Source: Solenopsis invicta
Taxonomy: Eukaryota > Arthropoda > Insecta > Hymenoptera > Formicidae
NCBI RefSeq assembly: GCF_016802725.1
Contig: NC_052664.1
Coordinates: 11,682,016 to 11,746,015 of the forward strand
DNA: 64,000 nt
Reading direction: 5' to 3'
Part shown: positions 46,770-57,050 of the stretch, in pieces
Layout: every line of letters begins with the position of its first letter
Position numbering within the stretch: position 1 is the stretch's first letter
Notes under the pieces: generated by a model
Told to the model about the DNA's origin: nothing
What the model saw: the letters and a program-made list of their open reading frames with translations, nothing else
Database searches by the model: none
Position numbers and translations under genes: made by a program

Positions 46770-47870
46770 TACGCAATCCCGAACCGGTAGTATTATTATT
46801 ACAACGGCATATACGTTATATATACGCTGTGAATAAATATTGGTGCAGCAAAGTATCATAGTGATATCACGCGTATCATTCCCTATTAATTAGTAATTAG
46901 ATACTTGATCATTCGCTTCCCCTATATGCACATATATTTGATGAAGCCGGGTACACGGCATGTTCTAATGAGTGCTGTTGGTATCAACGACGCTATAATT
47001 GCACCGAATTACATTGCCTCGCCGATCGAATATACAGTCAATGTTTGGCAAACGTACGTGAAGTTAATTCACGGAACGCCTAATAACTGATCTATTTTGT
47101 TTCAATGGAAACATGAACTGACTACGAATAGTGCAGCTGTGAATTTCTATCTTTCGGCTTTTACGGAATACTGTAGTTTATTTCGATTTTAATAACACAG
47201 ATGTCATTTGTGTGTGCACAACTTTCTCCGGGATACAACGTTTCTCCTTTATATATTTGTAAAGCTCTTTGCGCATGCGTCTTGAGTATATTTTAATTTC
47301 GACAAGTCTTCCCTTGAGTTTCGATAACTCGCTGTCAATCGGTTTGTCAGCGGTAAATACTCTTCCGGTTCGCCGTCACGATGCCCGGCGATTCCATCAA
47401 CGGTAACCGAAGCCCGCGGTTGATTAATACACCTTTCATTCAACATCAATAATCGATAACTTTCAATATGGCAATATCATTCGACTCGGTCCGAAACGAG
47501 AGAGTCTTGGTGTATCTAACACAAGACGCCGCTACATTATAGATCCCCCGACGCGGACCCTAATATCGATCAGCATCGATCTTAAATATTCCAATAACGA
47601 CGTTTGATTTAGGGTAAGTTAGGTCGCGGCCAATTGCCTCCCGATCCCAGTCCGAGGCGATTCGGGACAGTCTGACGACGCTATGCGCAATTAGGCGGCG
47701 GGAATCAATTTGATGGCAGAGGAACGACCCGATCGAGCGATCGCGAACTTTGCGTCGATCATTGATTTACCCGACCGAGCCCCTTGAATCAGCGAATAAG
47801 CACTCGCATTACTTACAGATGCGCAAACACGAGAAGGTTGACAAACGCTACACACGGTTAGAGGAGATAT
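46770..47870. other. gene-free island of balanced composition
   Basis: 46900-47860 is mostly balanced and unique-looking, CpG-containing and poor in open frames. 47500-47780 in particular (ATCGATCAGCATCGATC; GGTCGCGGCCAATTGCC) looks like constrained regulatory DNA. No gene or RNA was recognised. Confidence 0.45.
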
Positions 47871-47980
47871 TGCCGCGCAATTGACCCCATATCCCCCCCG
47901 GCGGCGTTGCGCAGTATGATATTAGATTAGATTTTGGCAAATTGTCCCCTAGAATTACGCGAACGCATGAGGGAGTCGCG
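47871..47980 (+). repeat. duplicated non-coding block, copy 1
   Basis: The core at 47919-47945 (ATATTAGATTAGATTTTGGC then AAATTGT) matches copy 2 at 25 of 27 positions. Looser similarity extends upstream (ATATTGCCGCGCAATTG, CATATCCCC, GGCGTTGCGCA) and downstream (GAATTACGC, GCATGAGGGA), giving about 110 related bases. Confidence 0.65.
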
Positions 47981-48119
47981 TCGTTGTTTACTGGGCGTCA
48001 GTTCGGAATTTCGTGAGATTGTTACACCGCATGCAACTTGGGAATGCAGCGTGACGCTGTTGGCTGTTGATATATTCGTATGATATTTGGATGGCACCGT
48101 GTAAGAGAGACATTGCAAT

Positions 48120-48600
48120 TTCAGTTACTAAATATGTTCGCCGCGATATCCCATTTTGTGATTACTTCCAACTTGTTTTTTTTATTTTCAACGGGGAAAC
48201 AATTTGTGGCTTATGAAGTAATTCGATCTTTGATAATGTAATTAATTAAATAAATACGTGAAAACTATTGGAATGCTGTTCTACTGTTGATTCAATCGTT
48301 GCGAATGCAATCCTATTGTTGACTTCAATGTTTATTCGCTATCTGCGCGCAGTATTTTGATGTTAATCACAAAATGTTTGATATTAAATTATCTCATTAA
48401 TGCGTCATCATGATATATTCGCACAAAACTTACCAGGCCCCGCAGTAAACTCTCACATACGTAAAAGATCGTTGTATAGTTACGGTTCATACGTAAATGC
48501 TTCATATGGGATTATCGGAATGAAATTCGCATGGCGCAACCGCAAATAGTCTTTTCGCTTTTCATCGTGCAAATAGCAGCGAACGTTACGCCACAATAAT
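48120..48600. other. spacer between duplicated blocks
   Basis: 48120-48300 is AT-rich and 48420-48600 balanced. It has no resemblance to the blocks and no gene. Confidence 0.45.
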
Positions 48601-48604
48601 TACG

Positions 48605-48722
48605 TATTGTCATCTAATTGGCTCGATATCCCCGGTATTACGGCGTGCGCAATATTAGATTAGATTTCGCCAAATTGTACGTGGAACAGTGGAAAATTAC
48701 ACAGCTGCATTAGAGGGACCGG
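48605..48722 (+). repeat. duplicated non-coding block, copy 2
   Basis: Core ATATTAGATTAGATTTCGCC then AAATTGT (48652-48678), 733 bp from copy 1 and in the same orientation. Flanks GTATTGTCATCTAATTGG, GATATCCCC, GGCGTGCGCA, AAATTACAC and GCATTAGAGGGA parallel those of copy 1. Confidence 0.65.
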
Positions 48723-49890
48723 GGGCTTTATTTGTCGGCCATCATGATGTATGTGGAATACTGGGAAAATGTGCCTCGTTTGAAACTGACGAATCGATTT
48801 TGAGAATTAAGAGCACGCGAATTTTGCTTTCTAACTATAACTCGCGGGTCAAATACTGGTTTTTAAAAAAAAAGTATTAATTTTTAGAGAACGGGATTTA
48901 TTTTTAAAATTATAACTTTTCTTTTAAGTATAATTTGTTACGATTCATTGTTCCTGGCCTTAAAATTATTTCGGTACCGCTTTATTGGCTTTCCTCTATA
49001 GTAATGCCAATATTTAAAAATTGACAAATCGTCTAAAGATTTGTTAAGAGATATTTCAGTTCGTAGAATTTAAATGGGTACAAGTATATATAAGTAAGGC
49101 AAATCGAAGCAAATTGGATCAATTTTTCTTCGTAAATAAAAAAAATAATAAAAGACTAATTTGGTTATTAAGTTTTGCTATAAATTTTCAATTTTTATAT
49201 CTTTTGCTTGAGTTTTATATAATAAAATAATACATAAATCTTGTATCTTTTATTGCCTAGCGAAGGAAACAAGAAAATTGTCCTATTCACCCCAATATTG
49301 AGGGCGAAGCGAATCACCAGTTTAAAAGAAATAAAACTCAACAGAAATGAAAATAAATGAATAAACTTTTTGAAAGAGCCTGTTAAGCCTTTTTGTTACA
49401 AACTCGAGATTACAATTTTATATGAAAGACAAAACTTCTTCGCGCACTTACGATCTCTGCGCTTGTATCATCGACTGATACTGAATCACGCGCAATACAG
49501 AATGTTGTTGTTTATTAAATATTTCCGTTGCAGCGAGAGGGCGGAAGTAACTGGCATGATAAAACAGATCGTATGAAATAAAAAGCTAATGATAACTGTC
49601 TCAAAACTTATAATGATCCGATTCACTTCGATCTACTCTACGTGAATTTCGAAAATTCTAAAAAGAAAGAAATTTACAAATATTCATGTATTTCATACGC
49701 GACTAGAGTTTCATGTATTTTATGATAATACAAGATGCATGTAGTTGGATAACGAGATACGTACAGCGCATCTGATCTCTCTCTACGGCAATATAATATC
49801 AGGACACTCATTTTGGATGATGTAAAATTTCGTGAATTTGTCGATTAATTTACTTGCGAGTTTTTACGTTTCCGAGTGCCAAGTAACTCT
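48723..49890. other. AT-rich, no gene
   Basis: 48840-49360 is AT-rich. 49370-49580 is slightly more balanced, with a 68-residue frame that is not recognised. 49590-49890 is mixed. Confidence 0.5.
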
Positions 49891-50243
49891 TGGCTGAATT
49901 TTTACGGATCGGCCGGCGTTTTCGAAATTACGGTGCACGCGCGCCGAGGGAAAATCGTATAACTTCCTAATAAAGTATTTAGCCATCGTATGGAAGCGCA
50001 GTGAGGATGGTTATACGTACGAACGAAGCGAAGGAGGCGGCGGCGGCGGGTGTAGGACGTGGAGGAGATGCAGGAGTGCTGGTACGGCGGGAGTTTCAGT
50101 TTCCGGGTGATCTGTGGCTCCCTCGTCGTGAGAATCGATGCCGCCAGCCGCCCAATAACCATACATCGTACGACTATCACACCCCTGGGGTATATACCCG
50201 CGCGCACCGTAGCCTCCTCTCTCCTTCGCCCTCTCACTTTCTC

Positions 50244-50254
50244 TCCCCCCCCCC

Positions 50255-50292
<38 letters not shown>
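50244..50292. repeat. C run followed by (CT)n microsatellite
   Basis: About eleven C, then CT repeats interrupted by one TTT. Confidence 0.9.
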
Positions 50293-50298
<6 letters not shown>

Positions 50299-50610
50299 CG
50301 CGTGCCCTCCTCTCTGCGCCCTTCTCTCTTTCACTCGACCTTCTTCATCTCTACTTGCCTTATTACAAATAGCCAGGCGTACCTACCTCGCTTCGCTTGA
50401 GAAAAATTGCCCGGGATTTGAATTATTGCGCGTTACTCCTCTCTCTTTCTCGCGCGGCTCGAATTACTATTCGTTATTCCCCCGGCCGAGATTCAAATTA
50501 TCCTAGGAGGTGCGAATTGTTATTTATTGGTCGTTTGTATCGAATATATTCAGGTCGCTGTTTTTTCCGTAATTTTAAATGCCGCCTCGAATTGTGTGGC
50601 TTATTTTCTG

Positions 50611-50634
50611 TTTCTCTCTCTCTCTCTCTTTCTT
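50611..50634. repeat. (CT)n microsatellite
   Basis: About nine CT units within TTTCTCTCTC...TTTCTTTTGC. Confidence 0.85.
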
Positions 50635-50779
50635 TTGCTCTTGTTTCTTGCCTCTTCCAATCTTCGTGTGGCTCTCTTGAAATTTTTAGACGCAATTTTC
50701 TCCTGCCCGCTGTAGTTTCATCTATTTATATGTCTTTATTCTGTGCATTTTGTTGGTTTTAAGGAAAAAAAAAAAGAAA

Positions 50780-52120
50780 AACGTTGTTTGTAACAACTTA
50801 GTAATTCGTTACCTCCTGGTTATCATGTGCACGCCCTCGATTTGCATCACGGTATCACAACACGTTACTCGTATCGTAAATATCTCCTATTGCTGTTGAC
50901 TGTAGTATACTGCGCAACCCGATCTCAGCCTTCACTTGAATTTCAGAGTAGCGCGTGTAATTGGAATTAATCTTCACCAAGCTTGATATAACGAAGATAA
51001 GTGAATATTATGGTTTACGTCGATGCAACACCGAGGTCAGCAGTTTTTGTATTTGAATATTATTCACACCGCGTATTCCGCAACATACATATTTTCCTTC
51101 TGATTTTCTTCCATCTTAATTTTATATTTTTTAATATTTTTTCAGCTTCTATTAAGTACGTGATTATCATCAACCAGTTTAAGATAACATTTTACTTTCT
51201 AGAAATAATTAAAGAACGCTCGTTTGTCTAAAAATAGAATAATCATCAAGAAAGATCGTACACGATCTATTTAAGAATGTCAAAAATATATTTTAATTAA
51301 CAAAGTTTAGATTAGGAACGTTCCGACTTTAGTTTCTATTTCTACTATATGTTACGATATTTCTTGCGAACCACTGGGTACTACTTGAGTTGCAGGCAAA
51401 TTAATCGCTTATTGAAAATTATTGACATTTTAAGCAGAATGTTACGCTAAATACTTGTTAAATATTATTATTTCAAAATTGCATATCATTTTTTCTCGGC
51501 TCCTTTCAATTTTCTGAAATAATTATTTTAGATACAAATTTTGTTGAAATTGCACAGTGAGTTATAGTTGCCGCTATTATTCGTTATTTTTTACTCATTA
51601 TGGAGAGAGGACATTTTAAGACGGCGACTGAACGTAGAAGAGAAAATTGTGTTCCCGTTTCTCGAGTGAAATTATGCAAAGTTACGAGTGCGACTCGTAT
51701 TTCCTGTGATAAACCGTTAGCGTATTATTAAAATTAAAATCTGGAGTAACCGGTAGAAAATCTACCGTAATTTAATCTCTTCAAGCTGCACAGTTATGAA
51801 GCCATCGCTGAAAATCTACAATCGTTATTTTCGCATTGCATTACGTGATCATTGGCACTACGGTGCAATTTGCATAAACGAGAAATTATATGTTGAATAA
51901 ATAGAGATATCTCTTGCGTTATTTACGTATACGCATAATGTTAATACGCGTAATATACGTGTCTTATAAATTACGTCATGTACACGTAATATACGTGTCT
52001 TATAAATTATACAACGCTAGATATCAAGCTAGATGTGGTATCGTAGCGAAATTTAATAAATGCGAGTGGTCGGTGAAACGCGGGTCGATTAGCGTTACTC
52101 CGTGGGATCGCGCTTTTTAA
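50780..52120. other. mostly AT-rich, no gene; short tandem repeat at 51.95 kb
   Basis: 50780-51000 is balanced. 51010-51560 is AT-rich. 51560-51900 is mixed. A 36-bp two-unit tandem repeat lies at 51947-52010. Confidence 0.5.
51947..52010. repeat. two-unit tandem repeat, period 36 bp
   Basis: CGTAATATACGTGTCTTATA followed by AATTA occurs exactly twice, at 51949 and 51985. TACGCATAATG and ACGTCATGT variants lie around it. The frame over it repeats IYVSYKL. Confidence 0.9.
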
Positions 52121-52265
52121 ATGTTGCAATTAATTGGCGGAAGGAGAAAGGGCAAGAAGATGGAAGGAAACGCGCTCAAAGGCGATATTTATAACGGTTC
52201 TGATTTTACCGCGAGGAAAGAGCTTCGTGGTTCGAGATGCCGAGATGAAGAGCCGCGGGTAGAAT

Positions 52266-52326
52266 GGAGAGGAGGAGGAGGAGGGAGGGAGGGAGGGGGT
52301 GGGCGGGGGTTGACGGATGGGGGAGG
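52266..52326 (+). repeat. GGA/GGGA repeat, G-quadruplex-type
   Basis: GGAGGAGGAGGAGGGAGGGA then GGGAGGGGGTGGGCGGGGG give many G-triplets with short loops. Confidence 0.75.
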
Positions 52327-53043
52327 AGAGACGGCGGTGTAAAAAAAAGGAAGGAAGCTCAAGAACATTCGAGAGTGGAATACGAAGTGGGCCGGAGGAG
52401 ACGAGACGGAACGTGATAATTGCGGCGAAGGATAATTTAACAGGCGGCTCTTTTCCGCCTCGGCTTCTGCTCACTGTCCGCCCCCGCTTCCTCCTTTCCT
52501 CCCTCTTTCCTCATTCCTGTTTTTAATACATCTTCCACTGTCGTCGCGGCACGCAGCGCCGCGCCGTGGTGCTAAATAAGTATGCGGATCGAGAGCGGAT
52601 ACGATGAAAATAGCGCGATCTCTGCTTTTGGAAGCGCTCCGAGGAATTCCAATAATTGTTTTAGTTTTAATAACGCTGCAGTGTAATCCTTTCAATTTTA
52701 ATTAGTGAAGGATCAGATTACGAATCCCCAAACGAATCGATTACCTCCGATTTTTTATACCCGATTTTACCATCAGATTCGACGATGGAGCGGGGCTCAT
52801 CTATCGATTTATTACCAAGATAAATTAGATTTTGTGTGATGTCTTCACACACGTGATTCTCGCGCGGCGTCCTCCAGGCTGTTCGCCCGTCGCTCTCCGC
52901 TTCCACCCGCGCTGCCTGCGCAGACAGTCACTACGGCAGTATTTATGGAAATGAACCGAGGTAGTTTGAACCCTCTTTTCGCCCGTCGCGCCGCCCGTCC
53001 GCGTCGACTACACCTACTCCATCGCCCACCCCGCTGTATCCAA

Positions 53044-53060
53044 CCCCCCCCCCCCCCCCC
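53044..53060. repeat. 17-base C homopolymer
   Basis: C run between ATCCAA and TTTCCTCCCG. Confidence 0.9.
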
Positions 53061-53727
53061 TTTCCTCCCGCGCAGACTTTTTCCACTTCGCTCCCGCGCA
53101 TCCGCCATCCACTCCTGTCGTTTCACCCGCTTCATTCTCTCCCTCCGCTCTTCTCCCTCTCGTATCCGTTTCTTTCTCGCCCGCGGCCGTTTTCTTCTCG
53201 CCCTCCTTGTCCCGCGTTTCGCGGGGCAAAATCCACGCGAGAGCGCAGCTGCTGCCGCTGTTTGCCCACCTAATTACGCGGAATTCATAAGTTACGGAGC
53301 ACGGCACGCGTGCCGGCGACCCCTTCCCGACGTTACTTTTATTCCCGCTGTAATTTACGAACGAGAACGCGCTTATATACCGCGCCCCTGCCGCGGCCAC
53401 CTTTTTCACGCGGCTTTGCGGAAACGTTATTTTTCGTGTGTTCGTCTGCGACGGTTTTTTTTTCTCTTTTTTATATGAAAGCATCGTCGGTTCGGATTCC
53501 GAGCTAATTGGTCGCGCTGCTGCCCGAGTTCTAGGAGACGAATTAAAGAAGTTGCAAGGCGCTTTAACTGAACTCACTGGTTTCTTCTACCACTTCGTGA
53601 AAGGGATTATTTTACTTCCGGAAAAAAGGGGGTTGGCTGTACTTATTCGAACCAATTGAATAATGGGAATTATCGGAGGAAATTATCTCAATAAGTGATC
53701 ATATTTTATTGTCACGGTGGAAGCTGT

Positions 53728-53930
53728 ACTGAGAAAAAAATTTTTTTAACTAAAATATTTAGTTAGATACATTGAACTAAACATTGGGTTGATTTAACAA
53801 TTATTTAGTTGAACAAAAGAAGGTATAGTTTATTTATGTCTATCATTCTAATTTTTTAACTAAGAATTAATTAATTTAACGATACTTAGTTGCACGTATC
53901 GGTCCAAATATTTTAGTTTTTTAACAAATT
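53728..53930 (+). mobile_element. possible MITE relic beginning ACTGAGAAAAAAA
   Basis: The head ACTGAGAAAAAAATTTTTTT is followed by repeated short dyads built on TTTAACTAA and TTAGTTGAAC (53745-53930), a structure common to insect MITE-like repeats. It shares its head with the sequence at 20164. No opposite terminus was fixed. Confidence 0.35.
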
Positions 53931-54042
53931 CTTTTTTAATGTAATAATAAGCTAACAAAAGTAACGAGAAGAAGAAATACAATTTTAAACTGTTCGTATA
54001 TAGTCTATATTCCATATTTTTATTTTATCTTTTTATAAATTT

Positions 54043-54282
54043 AAATGGCAGATTCAATATGGCGGATACATTTTTTTATAGGAATTATTTTCAATACACT
54101 TATATTTTTTAATGATGCTTAGGTTACTGATTACAAATCTAAAATTAAATTTAAAAAATATTAAATGACAAATTCAAAATGGTGGACAAATTTTTTATAT
54201 AAGGAATTATTTTCTGAAAACTTATATTTTTGAAAACTTTCTTGGTCATTTATTATAAATCTGAGATCGAACTTAATATGTA
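54043..54282. repeat. two units of an ATGGCGG-type tandem repeat, period 120 bp
   Basis: Unit 1 (54043-54162) begins AAATGGCAGATTCAATATGG and unit 2 (54163-54282) AAATGACAAATTCAAAATGG. Both continue with CGGA or TGGA, AATTTTTTTATA, GGAATTATTTTC, ACTTATATTTTT, then ATTACAAATCT or ATTATAAATCT. Similarity is about 75%. From memory, ATGGCGG-containing satellites of this kind recur in ant and other hymenopteran genomes; that link is unverified. Confidence 0.75.
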
Positions 54283-54289
54283 TCTAAGT

Positions 54290-55140
54290 TTACAGTCTTC
54301 TAACTTTGTTAATTTACATGCAGCGTAATTAATTTAAAAAAATTGCGTTTTTTTATTTTGATTTGTTTATAACTAAAAACATATTGCTTATTGATTAAAA
54401 TAGCAATATGTAATAGAAATAATAGTTTATGTTTAGAAGTATAAATTGTATCAATGTGTACGTATCAGAAGCTAATTGTCAAAGAAACATTAAAAAGCTT
54501 TAAGAGAAAAAAAGATTCCACAGCTCCGGTAAAAATTAATCAAACCGCGTGTTTCTCAGATTCATTATTATTTTATTGAAAATCTGCCAGGTGTGATTAA
54601 TAGTACGTACATGCTTTTTTTTATGGGGGACAAATGCAAAATCGACGAAGAAGAATATTTTACGCTTTAATTAATTCCACTTTCTCCACAAAACGCTTGG
54701 AATTCGATTTCGCGTAATTAGCCGTGGGACCGGTTACCTTTGATATCGGGCTAATCGAGCTGTGCAATTTCGGTGGCGGCTTTTGCGACAGATTGATTGT
54801 AATGCGAAAACCAGAAAGTGGTTATTAACGCACAACAGTAGCCGAGTCTCGCTTAACGAGAGGAATTTAAATTAAATGAATTCAGTTTTGGCCAGAAAGA
54901 CGCGATTATCGTCCTTGTAATTCTTTTTTTTTTTTTTCTTTTGAAGTCTCACGACGTTGCTTGTTAGCTTCATAACTTTAGAGAGGTCGATCCACTTGAG
55001 AAAATCGTTCTTTATACAAAGATAAGGTACTCACCCGGCTTGTGTATATTCGATAATCATTCGCTGACGGTCGAGTGCACTTGTACAACGGCGTGCGCTA
55101 ATCGAAGCTATCACTTTATCGTAACTTTTCTGTTGGCCGA
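54290..55140. other. AT-rich, then short balanced island
   Basis: 54290-54650 is AT-rich. 54650-54900 and 54950-55130 are more balanced and without open frames. A 14-base T run lies near 54926. No gene. Confidence 0.45.
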
Positions 55141-57050
55141 GCATATTAGTGCTGATTTTGCCACCTGTAGGATTTTTATGATAAAAATTATTGGGAAAAA
55201 TGAAAATTCTTAATTTTATAATGGAGTTTTATAATGCGTTCTTAACACGTTCAGCAAGTTTTGTATATCTTACCGTGTGTACACCGTGTGTACCAGATTT
55301 TTCATTATCATAAGCATACAACGTTGAATATAATTCTATTAAACAAGACTGTATTCTCATGAATATTGTGTTGAATAGCACACTTTTTACTTTATATTAT
55401 TATTTAGCTATTTATGTCATTTAACTCTCCGTGTACACATGTGGGTTTGCAACAAAGTAACATGTACACTCATAACTGTAAAACAAGCAAATCTGTTTAT
55501 CTGGCTTCTCTCTTTAAAAAAAAGTAGATGGTAGAGGGCACTTGAGAACCCAGAGTACAGATGAAACCCCCCCCCCTTCAATCTGATGTTAACTTACTCA
55601 GTAAATTACACATTAATTTTTATAATAAAAACTGGTTAAATGGTAATTTAAAAAATTTTAGAAATAAAAAATTTTGACACAAAGCTTAAAAGGAGCCTTT
55701 TAAGCTTTGTATCAAGCTCAACATTTAGCCTTAATATTTTATTTAATTTATATTTTCCATAAAATATTTTCATAGCATATTCATATACTACATGTTGCAT
55801 GTAGCAATTAGGAAACTAGGTACATAGTAACTAGTGAAACTTCAAATAAAATTTTAAGATTTTTAAAACAAAATATGTCACAGGTGCAGTCTTTTAATTT
55901 GTATTTTTTACATCACTCTATTTTGCAGTATTTTTATTTATTACCTTAACGTTTTAATTTTAAAATTTACGTTTAAAAGTTTTAGCGATTAAACTGCGAT
56001 ATGTAATTGAGAAATTTTAATAAGCAACAAAAAATACGTAAATTTATAATTAGACGTAGAAAAGAAACAAGTTTTCTACAATTGCACTATACTGCAAAAA
56101 TATAGAATAATTTTTAATAATAAAACAAAAGCTGCATTTTAAAATATTAATTAAAATTAAAAATTATGTAAGAAAAATACTGAAATTAGTCTACATTATT
56201 CTCTAATTCTTGTTCACTGTACAACTTATTATCAGAGACAAAATTATCATTTGTATACGGCGATGATTGCGCATCATAAGAGACAATTTATGAGAAATTA
56301 GTTTTATCAATTAAAGAATTGATAAAAATATATAGAAGAATGTTGTTATATCTTATGCATTATTGCAGAAAATATGATTACAGCCTATTTGCGTATAAAA
56401 CTATCAAAGACAATGAATTTTATTAAAATAACCAATATTAAATTTACCATTTTAATTACCGTAATTTTACTGTAATTGTCATATTGAAAATCTGACGGGA
56501 ATTTTACGTTTCTATTTCAAAGCCATTACGAAAGATCAATATATCGCCGAATGTTGTTTAGTAAAGTCTTGCACGGATGTGTCAGACCCACATGTAACTT
56601 TCTTCTACAAGTAGCAATTTTGATTGTTAACGAAGAACGTTGTTTTCAATTACATTTCCTTAAAAAATTTTGACAAAACGTCTGTTCCCTACTTATTTAT
56701 TGTCAAAAAATAGAATACCAGACGACGAAGTTCGTTACTCGCATAAAACTTTGATAAAAATGAAATATTTAGTGAACAACAATATTTATCAAAACAACAA
56801 TGAAGTCTTCAACTACGATGTCGACAGATTTTATGAATTTTATGGATTTTATCAGATTTTTTTTTGATACTTTTTTATTAAAATAGGAAAAATAGCATCG
56901 GACACACGCACGAGGATAAAAACATGTGCACGCGGAGGATTAAAATTCTAGGTGCTAGAAAAAAATGTTGTTAGCGTCATTGATCACCAAATTGGTTAAT
57001 TGTCAGGTGCCGATTATAGCTACTATGATGCGTCGCAGATAACCACGGTA
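55140..57050. other. AT desert with a perfect-arm hairpin
   Basis: The stretch is AT-rich throughout. It includes a C run at 55567-55576 and the hairpin at 55675-55714. The only open frame of note (56670-56867) is Asn/Tyr/Phe-rich by composition. Confidence 0.55.
55675..55714. repeat. short inverted repeat, 19-nt arms, 2-nt spacer
   Basis: TGACACAAAGCTTAAAAGG (55675-55693), then AG, then CCTTTTAAGCTTTGTATCA (55696-55714). Eighteen of nineteen positions pair. The loop is too short for an RNA hairpin without opening two pairs, so a cruciform or palindromic repeat is more apt. Confidence 0.85.

Larger units (their letters stand above)
49891..50780. other. GC- then CT-rich stretch with compositional frames
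   Basis: 49980-50220 is GC-rich with a GGC triplet patch (50037-50048). 50220-50390 and 50425-50720 are pyrimidine-rich. Frames of 100-123 residues are open in four or more reading frames over 50001-50400, on both strands, and read SLSLSLSL or ERERERE, so none is called. Confidence 0.55.
52120..53650. other. GC-rich low-complexity stretch, purine-rich then C-rich
   Basis: 52140-52420 is purine-rich on the + strand with G-runs at 52266-52326. 52860-53480 is C- and CT-rich, with a 17-base C run. Frames up to 187 residues (53014-53577, - strand) and 177 residues (52945-53478, +) overlap each other in opposite directions and read Arg/Glu/Gly or Pro/Arg/Ser. None is called. 52540-52850 is balanced and unique-looking. 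Confidence 0.5.

Noticed and set aside
50185..50205. TATATA before the CT repeat at 50.2 kb as a promoter
   Set aside because: No initiator motif or following gene; TATA-like strings are frequent in this DNA.
53014..53577. 187-residue - strand and overlapping 177-residue + strand frames
   Set aside because: They cover the same C-rich tract in opposite directions; both are Arg/Gly/Pro/Ser-rich artefacts.
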